DNA of 64,000 nucleotides from Cristatella mucedo (lineage: Eukaryota; Bryozoa; Phylactolaemata; Cristatellidae): contig WPIO01000072.1 in NCBI GenBank assembly GCA_009760855.2, forward strand, positions 1,556,001 to 1,620,000. Reading direction: 5' to 3'. This document shows, piece by piece, positions 44,877 to 56,600 of this stretch. Position numbers and translations under genes: made by a program. Under the pieces are notes generated by a model. The model had not been told where the DNA came from, did no database searches, and saw only the letters and a list, made by a program, of their open reading frames with translations. Position 1 is the first letter of the stretch. Each line of letters begins with the position of its first letter.

Positions 44877-45095
44877 CTTCTGCAACAGCGACGTCCCCAC
44901 ACGATCAAGTCGGCACGGCTGTCTTTTTTCCAGATGACAACCTCGCTCGTTCGCCCTCATCCGAGCAGGAGCAGACCGGAGCAAGAGACATCATCGAGCC
45001 CTGCTGCAATGCAGTCAAACAAGCCTGCCGTGGACAGCGACAGTGCATCGTGTTCTTCGACTGCTCCAAAGTCGACGGAGTGCAACTGCAGCTCT
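44877..45095 (+). CDS. DPH6: Candidate DPH6 3-prime exon, chain B
   Basis: An alternative to chain A. A segment starting after the CAG at 44876 (or the one at 44888) also fits exon 15 in phase 1. It encodes GTAVFFPDDNL and QCIVFFDCSKVDGV, reminiscent of the closing strands of long DPH6 proteins. A GTAAGC donor lies at 45096; otherwise the frame runs on into LINE-A. Only transcript data could decide between A and B. Confidence 0.35.
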
Positions 45096-45560
45096 GTAAG
45101 CACTGGCTGATACGGCCGCTGCACATCTTACCACATGCATATCTTATTCAGTCTGAAGTTAGTGCCCTCTTCCGCATCCAGAATCATCTGTGAATTGCAA
45201 AACCTTAAAAACCTTGCCGTCTATGGCGTCTCCACGAAAAATTCCTACTTGCCCCTGTTGCTCAATTTTCACTCCAACCTGTCCTCACTGGAAGAATGCT
45301 ACAACACGACACTAGCCGACGCTCTTGATGACTTTGCTCTAAGCACAGTTGGTTGACACCTGTGCGCCCTTGCCCTGTGGCCATGGTTTACCAGACATTA
45401 AAAAGCTAGGTCTACTCAGCACAAGCTTGAGAAACATACAAAAGCTGAAGATTGTCCATTCACAGGCAGGCTACCGTAGACCTGTTGATCCTTGAAAAGT
45501 CAAGTCTAGCTTCTATAAAAACATTCTCGAATTGCACATGCATAATCTAAAAATACCGAT

Positions 45561-45878
45561 GTATCTCCATTACATGGTTTGGCCCAGTGGTTAAGGTGCT
45601 CGCACCGACCAAAGTCTGGCCGAGGTCATAGGCTCGAGCCCCGTGGTGTATGTGAAGCGCCTGAATAGAGATTTAGTTCTCTTAGGGCGCTATACAAATG
45701 AAATATATTTAATTATATTTATATCCGTCTGTAACTCCACAAAGACTATGTAGGTGTTATGCAGGAGACTTGTGTGTAGCACACTCACAGCCTAAGCGGC
45801 ATTTGGTAGCCAACAGACTTCATCTCACACAAAGAGAAAGTGAGAAGCATAGCTGAGTCAGGGGAGCAGTAGGTGTCT
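45561..45878 (-). mobile_element. LINE-B 3-prime fragment inside LINE-A
   Basis: ATGTATCTCCATTACA at the left and CCGTCTGTAACTCCAC at the right are the two halves of the LINE-B 3-prime end, split by SINE-B. The rest matches LINE-B antisense sequence (GCCAACAGACTTCATCTCAC, AGAGAAAGTGAGAAGCATAG). Confidence 0.75.
45575..45717 (+). mobile_element. SINE-B copy inside LINE-B
   Basis: Complete copy: TGGTTTGGCCCAGTGG, GAGGTCATAGGCTCGAGCCC, TGTGAAGCGCCTGAATAG, the GTTCTCTTAGGGCGC hairpin side, and an AT tail. Confidence 0.85.
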
Positions 45879-47075
45879 CGACCTTCTCAGGAATGCAGAC
45901 ACGGGTAATCTCTGCTTATTTTACTTTATCTTTTTGCAGTGTTTGATGCTATTGATCACCACATCCTGCTCAAGTGCCTCTCATCTCGCCTGGGCACCAC
46001 TGTCAGTATACTGCAATTGTTTAGGTACTATCTCAGTGGGAGACTTCAGAGCATTGATGTCAATGCGCAGCAATCATCCCAGGAGCCTCTAAATTATGGG
46101 GGTACCCCAGGGCTCTGTGCTTGGTTCATTATTCTTTCACAATTTGTATTCTCCCTCTTGCCGATGTAATCACCAAACGAAATTCGTTAATCTTTCACAA
46201 TGTGTACTCTCCCTCTTGCCGATGTAATCACCAAATGAAATATAGGCTTCAATTTCTATGCATATGGTACACAGCTGTACTTATGTTTTGACCCCTCCCA
46301 GCTTTCTAGCCCCCCTAACTCCCTTACTTAATCTATTGCTGACATCTGCACTCGGATGGCAGCAAAATTTCTCAAATTGAATGACGATCAATCCAACTTA
46401 CTTGTCATTGATATGAGCAAACCAAGTGTGACTCGGAAATTAGAAATGTTAACCCTCAAAATCGGCTCTACCAGCATATCTCCGCCCTATTCCAAAATGA
46501 CCTTTTGCAATACAACCACACAACTCCAGGGTCAAGTCTGCCCACTTTCATCTAACATAGCAGAGTTGGGCCTGGTTAGATATGGATACTACATCCAAGC
46601 TGGTATCTCGGCTGCTTGCAGGTCTACCGGCCTATGCAATCAGGTGTTTACAGTTCGGGCAAGACTATGCAGCTAGGCTTGTCTGTCGTGAGCGTCTCAG
46701 TTACCACATTACACCGCTTGCCGACCTGCGCTGGCTCTCAAGCAGTCAGTTTATCGACTTCGAGGTTCTGTCGCTTACCTTTAGGTCTCTTCATTCTCCG
46801 ACTTTAGCCTACCTACCAGAACTACTTCCCAACCAGGCTAAGCTTGGCTTGACGACATTTAAAAAGAAGCTAAGAACAGACCTGGTCCTCAAAGCATTTG
46901 CTGGGTCCTTGCGATTTGTCTTTTGCTGACACTGTATTTTACCACTCAGCACATTATGCATTTGACACTGTGCATGTTACTGCTAACTGTATGTTTATGC
47001 TTCCTTCACCACAAATAATGTAGAGTGCCTAGAAAGTTCTCTGAGAGCAGTATACGAATGTATAATTATCAATAA

Positions 47076-47557
47076 TGCTAGGGCCGAGCGTGGAGCTGCG
47101 GCAGTGCTGCAAGCATATGGAAAGATCGCGATCGAGCAGATCTCGGTGGACGAGTTCTCCGTCGATAGAAAATACCAAACTCGTGCATTTCGTCCGTTGT
47201 AGCCCTGAAGCAGCGATGCGGCATGGAAATGTGCATGCTGGTCCCGTGTCGCACCGTCTACCATTCCACGCCTGGACTGGTCGCAGAGCGCTGCGCCGCA
47301 GCCGTCGCTCAGGATGCCTGCCTGACCGCCAGTCACGTGGCAGTTGTGGGGTGCCCCGCTTAAAGCACCAGCAGCAGCAAAAAACCGGCAGCCACCGCAG
47401 CTGCAGCGCCAGCAGCCGTGGGGCGTGTGCGTGTCAAGAGAGAAAGGGGGAGGCGACAGCAAGCGTGTAGACCTCGCAGACTGTTTGAGTCGACCGCCGA
47501 GCCAGCGCCGGCTGCCCTTCTGAGCGATCGGATGTGGAGGGGAAGGGCGGCAGCCTC
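47076..47557. other. TTC7 3-prime region
   Basis: GC-rich, containing open frames on both strands that look like composition artefacts, including a 212-codon frame on the minus strand that overlaps the TTC7 last exon out of frame. Probably TTC7 3-prime untranslated sequence; no clear poly-A signal was picked out. Confidence 0.45.
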
Positions 47558-47687
47558 TCACAAGGCTCTCTGGATGACCGAGAACGGTAGCAGTGGTGCC
47601 GTGGCCTCCAGGGTGACAGCCGTCAGAAGACATTCGGCTGCCATCTCATAGTCACCCGTGCTTTCGAGGACCACCCCAAGCTCCTTC
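47558..47687 (-). CDS. TTC7: TTC7 last coding exon
   Basis: Acceptor CTTGCAG. Encodes KELGVVLESTGDYEMAAECL, then TAVTLEA and PFSVIQRAL with a TGA stop at 47558-47560. The PF..I.R.L end is typical of the family. Confidence 0.96.
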
Positions 47688-50600
47688 CTGCAAGAGTAAA
47701 GGAAAGAGCTTTTTCTCTCGGCAAGTGTCCTCCGCAGGACGGCGCAGTGAAGAAAGCATGCTCCGTGCACAGGTTTCCTTGCACGTGTCTCCAAACCGGG
47801 CAATGAATGGCGACACTTCGCACACACGACCTCGAGCTCGAGGCGGCTGGCTCACCAAGTCATGAACGACGTTGGGTCGGCATTTACGGCGTCTCGAAGA
47901 GTCTTCTCGGCCAGCTTGCTGCATCCGGTCAGGTGCAGAACGCGCCCCTGCAAAACAGGCGGTTGTTGTAGTTAGTTAACACGGCGTGACGGCCACAGGC
48001 CAGATGTGGGCGCCGGAGGCCAGCGAATGACGCCCCCTGTGATTCGGGCTGCTGCTGTGCTGAAGCCTCTGAAACATGCCATGCTAGATTGGTGCTATCA
48101 AGTGACACCGCTCACCAGATGCTGGAGGCTTCGGATGTGATACGGATTTATGGAGAGGGCCGTCTCATAGCAGACTTTGGCTTCAGAGTAATTGCACTCG
48201 GCTTCCATGATTCGTCCTTTCTATTTTAAAATGGAAACATCGTGACAGTCGATGCGCAAGAAGGCCTTCACAAGCAGCATATCCAACTATAGAGCTGTGC
48301 GCTGTCACTATTCTAACCTTTAGTCCATAATTAGGGTGCTTTACTTGCATGCCTTCGTACTTTCAAGCTAGTTATTTATTGCCTGGCTGCTGTCATCGGT
48401 GCGACTGCTTTAAGAAACGACGTGAGTCTAAAGATGCAATGGTAACAGTTCTGAATCGTTGCGGTCTCGTGAAAAATGCTTGCAGGGCACACGTTACATG
48501 TGAGGTGTTTTCGTACCACCGGCAGTTTGTTTTTAAGTATGCAGCAACACGTTCTAGACGTTTGCGAATCTGCTCTTAAAGGACAGACGGTCACTTTCTT
48601 GCCTTTTAGTGACTTCTTTACCTCAAAGCAACCCAGGGCACGTCTATTGTGGCATGCAGCTTTTTCTGATTATTATTCGAGGACCTGAACTCAGTCGTTT
48701 CAGACCGGCAGTGTTTGACTGCTCTAAGACTAGTTGCAACAATCAGGTGCAGAGCTTCGTAATTAAAAAACTGGCTGCCATGCAGGGGTAAACTCGCTTC
48801 CACGAAGTTCGTAACTTAAACGTGAGACACCGGCTTCTATAGTAGCAGCCAAATCTGTTCATGCAACTAAAGGAAGCAAAAAATCCAGGCTGTTCCTCGA
48901 ACCCTTTGCTTTGTTCTTGTGAACAGTCCTTTGTGTTCTTGTGCGTGCTGATATTGTGCAAGTCATTATTGACATGATTCTGTTTCAGCATATGAAGTGC
49001 CTAAAAAGAGGTTTGTAGTTCTAGCGAGCTATATAAATGTGTTATTAATATTACTACTAGTATCTGTACCTACAGCACCATAGGTCTAGGGTTCAAAGCC
49101 AAAATAGCAATGTACTATAAAAATAACATAAAATAAAAAATAACTAATAAAATAATTTAAAAATTAATAAATAAATAACTACAAAATAGCAATGTATGTA
49201 TGGACTGTAGCCCAGGTGCTACATACAATTGCAATACAATTCACGAGCAGAGGTTCCAGTCCTGCAGTAGCAATCCTACAGTTCCCCATAGCAGCTAAGG
49301 CTCTTCTGCAGCTATATAAAATACGGCTCTTGAATCAGCCTCCATGTTTGCCCTTTATTAAGTGCACTGCGCCAAAGAGAAGCATGGCACTCCATCTGCC
49401 TCACCAAGCCCAGCCGTTGGTCACGCATTGTTACTTTTTCTTACTGGGGAAAATGGTATTTTTTGGTCTTATTCTCAGATTATTGTCTTGGCTTACTACG
49501 TCAGTTACCACGGTAATAAGTAAATATATGACATTCATCTACGGACCTACACGGCCATCGAACGGAATAACCTTTGCAATTAATTACCGTCAGACTTTTA
49601 CTGTTGTATAATAATAATGCTAAATTTGAATAGCACCCTAAGAGAAGTACATCTCTACCGATACTTGACATGTGCTGGAAAGGAAGCGTGTCAATTGGTT
49701 AGAGATAACATGTGTGCACAATTTCAGCATTACACAGATAAATTCACCCAGGCAGGAAAGGCTGTGAGGAACATGTGCATTGTAGATTATTTGTACATAT
49801 CGTCGTGTCAGAGGATGTCTTGATATCATTCGGTAGCAAGATCCGGGCTTTGGGAGCATACAAACAAAAGGCATGGTCTTCAAAGGTTTTGAGATTGGTT
49901 ACAGGTTCAGCTAAACCACTTGAGTCAGAAGAGCCGGCGGTATAGCGCAAAGCCAGAGAAGAAAGTTATAGAAAGACTGGAGCAAGATAATGAAGGAACC
50001 TGAAAGCTGATATCCTGCTTCATAGAGATACGGTGCAGGTCTTCGAGAAGTGGTGTGTATTGTAGCAGGTGTGACATTCTCGACAGCCAAGCCTAGCTAC
50101 AGTGTTTAACGTCAAATGTGAACGGTTCGTGGCACGCACAGGAATACTTGCCAGCAGTGAGTAATAGAGGCATTAGCGTGCTACCTGCACATTCATTGTG
50201 ACATCTCTAGCACAGACATGGCCACGTTTGCCATCGATACATTCTGCCCTGCCGAGCCGCCACGAACCCAACTCCCCTTACCCCGGGCACCAGTACTTAC
50301 CATGTAGCTGACCTGGTGCGAAAGCGGGAACAGGGCTGCAGCCTCTTGTACGCACACTGCTGCATCGCTGAGCCTCGAACTACTCAAGAAAATGTCAGCT
50401 GCAACGACAGCCGTCCGGGAGCGAGTTGCCACATTGCAGCAATCGAACACATGAAACTCAGTTAACGGGTTCGGGCATCGGCCAGGCTGAGTACTGGCTA
50501 TTGATATCACACAGCCAAAAACAGGAAGCAGCATTAGCAGCTGATTGTTGCTTAAATGTACTACTAATCAGGCAATTCGATCGCTTACCCAAGTGTAGCC

Positions 50601-53600
50601 ATATCTGCGACTGCAAAGCCCACGACTGCTGCGGCCCCCGTCGAACGAACGCCGAGCTTTGGTTTGACGATGCGACCTCAGACAAAGCTTGTTCAACGCG
50701 AAGAGCAGCTATCGACTCCTTCATCGAACCTGCAGACACCAGACAAAGCAACTGAACACGAGGCAGTTGCTCGTAGAGCCGGAGATTCACACCTTGCCTC
50801 TTCGAGTAAGCTGGTATTAATGAGTCAAAACTAAAGTATCGCTGGTGGCTACTCATGCATGCAGATTGATACATTTAGTTACAAGTGCTGCACCTCGAAT
50901 ACGGCTAACGAGAAAGTCCAATGGACAGCTAAACTTTAGACCACTAAACTGGATGAAAATAATTAGAATCAGAAGTGTATGATAAAAAACCGATAACCCA
51001 TTCTTGCTCACAAGGAAAGATCGGTCAAAGTCGATATGTAGCGCCCTGCTGGCCTTGGCTGAATTTTAGCACGAACAAGAGCTGTTCGGAGGCGGGCTAG
51101 AACTCCTTTGTCCTGGAGCAGTGAGCCGGAGAGGAGCGTCAGTGCGGTTAGAGAGGAAGCGCTTAAGAGCAAGCCAGGAAGCTCTGAGAAGAGCGGCAGC
51201 GATTCGGCCTTTAGAATTGGTCCGATACCCGCGGAAGCCGCTGATAGATGTTGGCTGGCCTGTCAACCCCCGCCTTCCCTCTTTCCAAGAAAGAATCGTC
51301 TGGAACCCATTCGCCATTCAAGCTGGACAGAGGTGCCCTTCGAGTGGCCTGGGGACGGTATTAATTCCTTTCCGTAATGGGCCAAGGTGTCCGGGCCCAA
51401 TACCACTAAGCTCTTGGCCCATTGTTTCAGCTAGGTATTTAAGAGTCGAGCGACGCTCGCTCTTGGTCTTACGGTCTTTTGTCTTTGGTCCGGCTTCGAC
51501 GCCGTCGCACTCGTTTCTTTGAAAGCGAGGGAGGAGGGCGGGCCGTCAGCCGACGATGGACGGAACAGGACAAGACAGCGCTAGGAGGATTCGGTGGACT
51601 CCACCGAATACGGTCGTATCGCGCCCGAGCTGGCATTCTGTGTTTCGTTTGTGTTTTGTGTGCGCGTGCTAGCACGTGGTCTCGGCATAGGGATTTGCCG
51701 GTGCGAGCTAGTCGTAGTTGGCGTGTGTGGAGCCCTAGCTCCCCAGTTAGGGTTTAGGCTCCGGTTCGCGCTTCAGTGTGGAGAAGTATTTCCTCCGCAG
51801 GAGTGCTTGAGTTGGCGTGTGTGGAGTATTCCTGTCGCACTGGTGGAAACCGAGTTCTAGTTCTCCGGGTAGGATTTAGACTCCGGTTCGCGCTTCAGTG
51901 TGGAGAAGTATTTCCTCCGCAGGAGTGCTTGAGTTGGCGTGTGTGGAGTATTCCTGTCGCACTGGTGGAAACCGAGTTCTAGTTCTCCGGGTAGGATTTA
52001 GACTCCGGTTCGCGCTTCAGTGTGGAGAAGTATTTCCTCCGCAGGAGTGTTTGAGTTGGCGTGTTTGGGGTATTCCCTCGGCACAGGTGGGAACGGATTC
52101 CTAGTTCACCGGTTCGGGTTTAGGGTCCGGGTCGCGCTTAGTGTGGAGGGGTATTCCCTCCGCAAGAGTGTTAGTGCAGCTGAGAACGTGCGAGGAGTGT
52201 GGAGATAAAGCTGAACTAGACGCGCAGCGACTTTGTGCGCTTGCGAATAAAGTTCAGTAAAATCCCCAATTTGTGTGTCTCGCTTTCCAATTCACGCCGC
52301 GGACTCAAGACCCCCTTTAGTAACGGTAAGCAGGTTAGCGCCAGAAACGCTCGTTTCGTGGCGGCCAGCTTATTGCGCGTAGGCGCGCACCGAACGGCTT
52401 TAGGCGATAGGCTACACCGCTAGGTAAGCGGCAGGTCAAGCCTACCCCGCCGAGCCTTCGGCGTTACAGATATAATATGCAGCGACAAAGTCATCGCCAA
52501 GGCAACCTGTTCTGCAAGATAACCTAACTCTCCTGGTGTTTATGGTATTATCAAGCGACTGGAACTAGCCATTGGCATCTGCATAGGCAGTACGCGTACT
52601 GCATAGGCTGTGCTCCTACTGAGCATACCCGCCGAGGTAATTCGGCTGGCTGTCTCCACATCATGCCACAACCGGTGGTCATGTACGACGGCTTGGGCTC
52701 AGTCGCTGAGACCGCTGCTAAGTTATGTTCCTGTGTCGGTTCAGATATTTTTTAAGCAAGTGCACTGTCGTCATCGCTGTTTCTATATACGGCTAGCAGG
52801 CAAGTCACGATATTCGAACCAATGCCTTTCTGCGAAAGAAGCTTGTCGGATGAGTAGATGCAGCTGCAGCAATTGGTAGACTGGGGCACAGTTGATCTAC
52901 GACTCTACGACTACTGAGTTATATTGGATCTATGACTACTGGTGGTGTATTATTAGCAGGCTGAGGTCACTTGTAGTTTTGAAGTTGCCCAGGGCGCCGA
53001 TGTCTTGTTAATTAATGGCAGATTGCCTCTGCCTGATGAGAAGCCTACTAGCAAGTTTCAGCATGCAGATTCGTGGGGAGCTGCAGTGCCTAGAGACTTT
53101 GGTTGGGATTCATTTCTTACCTGCTCGGCCTCCCAACTTTCTCCCTTGACGTCAGTGCAAGATACTGCCTGCATCTGCTGTTACTGTCGAGTAGACCAGA
53201 TCTGATGAACGAAAGACATGGCCTCTAGGCTGGGTACCAATATTTTCTTATCAAGAGCCCAGTGAGTTCTAAAGTGGTGACCCAGCCGAAGCATGGCTGG
53301 GGTTGGATGGCTCGTTACCTATCAAGAAGTTGCAAGTGATCTTCGGTATGGCACTCGATGACTGGCCGTTGCTGCACATCTACCACCCTTGCTTTTGATG
53401 TCAGGATGAAGGTCGCACCGTCTGTCTGGTTTTGCCGTCTGCCATTACTCTATGAGTAGTTTGGCTGGACATGGTAAGTCCTATACCAAACCTCAAACCA
53501 AACTGGCAAAAAAATCGAGGCTCAAGAACTGTTAGCACTGACCAGTTCTTCGGGATCACAAATTTGGCAAATATAATGTCTAAAATCTGAATAACTTTCT

Positions 53601-56600
53601 GAGTAAAAACTGGTAGCTAATCGGTGGTCCCAGTCGACTGTAAGAAAGTAGTCGCTTCCATCCTGATGAAATATGTCTGCAGCTACTTTCAGGAATGAAT
53701 GCCTGGGAATCGAATGAAACATCGAAAGCATCGTTATTGAGTTCCATTTTTCTGAAAATTAGCGCTGGCAGCTAGCGTATCCTCGATCTCAATGGTGGTG
53801 TCGGGCCAGCGCGTGGTTGTCTTTGTCAAACAGTGTGCACTTAACAATGCAAAACCTGGGTCTTAGCTCAGGGGTAAGGTGCTCGCTCGTCAAAAACGAG
53901 ATCGTGGGTTCGAGTCCTGCAGTGGGAAACCCTTTATTGCCCACTGCAAGCAGTGTGGTTGCCTGTAAGGCACTTCTGCTGCTATACAAATGAGGCTGAT
54001 GAATCAGTTAACCTTTAACTTTGATGCTGCAATGCAGGTGTCACAAAGCTTTCTGGCAAAAGGACGGGGAGTGACTATCCCATGGCCTTTAAAAGACCAA
54101 AATCACTGTGAACAGATAGATGGTGTCAAACTCTCGAGTGCAACCACAGTAGAGGAGGTGGTTACTTCCCATCACGCCATCCGGTAAGGATGTAGGGGGC
54201 AAAGCCTGAAGGCTAGCATCTGCTTTTCATCCATCCATTCGTCATTCAAGCAGTCGCCCACTAGGAGTCCTGCTCAGAGCTTCTGCCATCACCACAAGCA
54301 AAGCCCAGTGATTAGGGCGGCGAGAGACTCGCCCTGACGCTGGGGTTGTTGATTTTGCTGAGCCAGCCGCAGGCTGTCGAGACTTTTTGTGGATCAACAA
54401 GATCGGTTGTCTTGTCCTAAAGTTGTCACAAGCCTTGTAGAAAGTCGGACTTTTTCTTGGTTGATGCTTTGTGCCACAAAAGTGGCCATTATGACGGTCG
54501 ACATTCACGTGGCTCAAACCACCTTGGTGTGCCACCCGTTGGTCAGAACCTGGAGCAATGTCAGGTTATTGTGGCCAATGAGGTGCCTACGTGGGTGTCA
54601 TGGAGATTTGCTGGGGAACGGCAGGTATTCATGAAGCTTTCTCATGGCACGGCCGTGGTTCGTAAAAGAGCTTTTTCCGAATGACGGCCAAGAAGACGTT
54701 CAAGACAATCTGGTGCATTATCTTTGCCCTATTGTCAGTATGGTATTTGTAGGATTCGATGAGGCAAAGCAGTTCTGTATAGAACGAATTGGCTGTGCCC
54801 CTTCCTGCGAGCAGCAAAACAGGAAACGCTCGTATGCTTTATTTCTCTGGGCGACGAACCACTCAACAATTATTTTTTGAACATGTATCCAAGTTGTCCT
54901 CTTCTTTTCGGGCCATGCCCCAATCAAACGTCATGAAAATGTCCATGGCTTCACATTCTAAGGTGATAAACAGAATCGCTATCTTAATAGGACCATCCTT
55001 GTGCATCTTCTCTGATGCTTTCATGTAAAAGTTGAAGTGGTCCTTCCATTTTGGTCTCTCGACGAAACATTCGCCTGTACCAGTGGGGCGGTTGCTGCCA
55101 GTGTGCCATTCGTGGGTCTCATGATCGCAAAGCACTTCAAGACACCATGCGGTATTCTCAAGCAGCTGTACGCTACCGTAAGCATCTACTTTATTCATAG
55201 AGCAAGCCCGCTTGAACTGTACAAGAAATTTGATCAAACAGTTTGCATAAACAATGAAGCAATAAACATCTGATATGCAAACAGCAACGAACGCCACTGC
55301 CAGCTCATTTACCTACGACGATCCCTTAGACCTTCCTTAACCAAGAAAAAAATCTAGCTGATTTACCAGACTCTTTTATATAGCGACAGAAGAGCCTTTA
55401 CAGCTATCACCACCGCTTGCAGCGGCGATAAAGGATCGGGCACCGCAGGATTCGAATGCACGACCTTAGGACCAAGGTCGTGAAAAGCAACTGCCTTACC
55501 TACTGTGCCATCACGGCTCACCAAAAACCCGAGCTGGCATTTCACATGCAGTCTGCCTTGATGGCATCAGTTTACTGAGTAGAACATGCACAGTCAACAG
55601 TGGTAACAGAACCAAATCAAATTCTGATAGCACAGACTATTTGCAACATCCACAAACGAAGTGGGCAGCAGGGCTGAAAAAGTAACTGCAAAATGACGCA
55701 TAAATAGAAAATAATTAAATACTAGCTGATTTAACAGCCACTTTTGTATAGAGACGGAAGAGCCTTTACGGCTATAATCACCACTTGCAGATAAAGGATC
55801 AAACACCGCAGAATTCGAACCCACGACCTCGGGATCGAGGTAATGAAAAGCAACCACCTTACCTAGTGTGCCATCACGGCTCACTAACAGTGACTCACCC
55901 GAATTAGGACATAAATTTACAGGCAAAGCAGCACACGTTGTGCTCCCACACAACGTGTGCTATTTCGCCTGCTAAAAACAAAATTTAGGAATAAAATTGA
56001 GTATCAAGGTGCAAAACTCACCTGCTTCATTCGTGAAATCCCTCACGAGTAAACTTGTATCGTCGCCAGTAAGCCTATCAATGAGGCCAGTACCCTTATC
56101 CTCTTCCCTGCAAAAAAAAAGAAAAGAACGAATCGTCACCTGCTGTGGCCAGTGCATTAATCGGTGCGTGCTTCAAGAGATCGCCCACGGTGCTTACTGC
56201 TGGAGGTTTGACTCGAAATCCTGCTTCCACAGCTTGAGCAACTCTTTGCAGGTAGCAAGTGCCTCATCGTTGAACCCAAGTGCATCTTCTAATTTAGATT
56301 TGGTGAACAACAGGCTGTGCAAAACAGAAGTGCGATGCCATTCAAACAATGTGAATATGACGTCGCCGCTGCAAGTAGTTCTACAGCAGAAGCAACAAGA
56401 CATAGCAAACCAGCCGGGAGAAGGCAGCCATACTGCCTGCCATTAGCTTTATGTACTCTGCGATGCACGACAGTACTAAGCAAATGCCATAAATAAAAAC
56501 AGTCCTATGCGTGGCAACCTTGTACCTTTGAGTAGAGTGGTGCATGCACTACGAAGAAGAGAGGGGAACATATCTAGAAAATCGCTTCGTTACCTGAAAG

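Larger units (their letters stand above)
45125..47075 (+). mobile_element. LINE-A copy, degraded and interrupted
   Basis: Pieces in LINE-A order: ICELQNLKNL and NTTLADALDDFA (45180-45345), the SSFY region to 45560, then after an interruption FDAIDHHILLKCLSSRLGTT, the YADD-region equivalent (degraded), NSLLTGL-like sequence and the C-terminal region to a hairpin remnant at 47015-47050. Roughly 600 bp of the consensus is missing at the interruption. Confidence 0.8.
51037..52468 (+). mobile_element. Solo LTR, 1432 bp, with GATA target-site duplication
   Basis: Begins TGTAGCGCC and ends GGCGTTACA (near-perfect short inverted ends, TG...CA), flanked on both sides by the 4 bp direct repeat GATA (51033-51036 and 52469-52472). 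It contains a TATTTAAG promoter box (51436-51443), a CpG-rich transcribed part, a 122 bp tandem array and an AATAAA signal (52246-52251) followed by a T-rich stretch. No internal retroelement genes adjoin, so it fits a solo LTR left by recombination. It lies antisense in the 5.3 kb TTC7 intron. Clade not determined. Confidence 0.85.

Noticed and set aside
46995-47633. 212-codon minus-strand frame
   Set aside because: Overlaps the TTC7 last exon out of frame and continues into its GC-rich 3-prime region. Low-complexity composition, no homology.
51479-52208. Series of overlapping frames repeating the same peptide
   Set aside because: Created by the 122 bp tandem array within the solo LTR (122 is not a multiple of 3, so each unit restarts in a new frame).
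54863-55297. 144-codon minus-strand frame as a host gene
   Set aside because: Its composition matches a retrotransposon capsid, with damaged continuation in other frames; annotated as a gag pseudogene instead.
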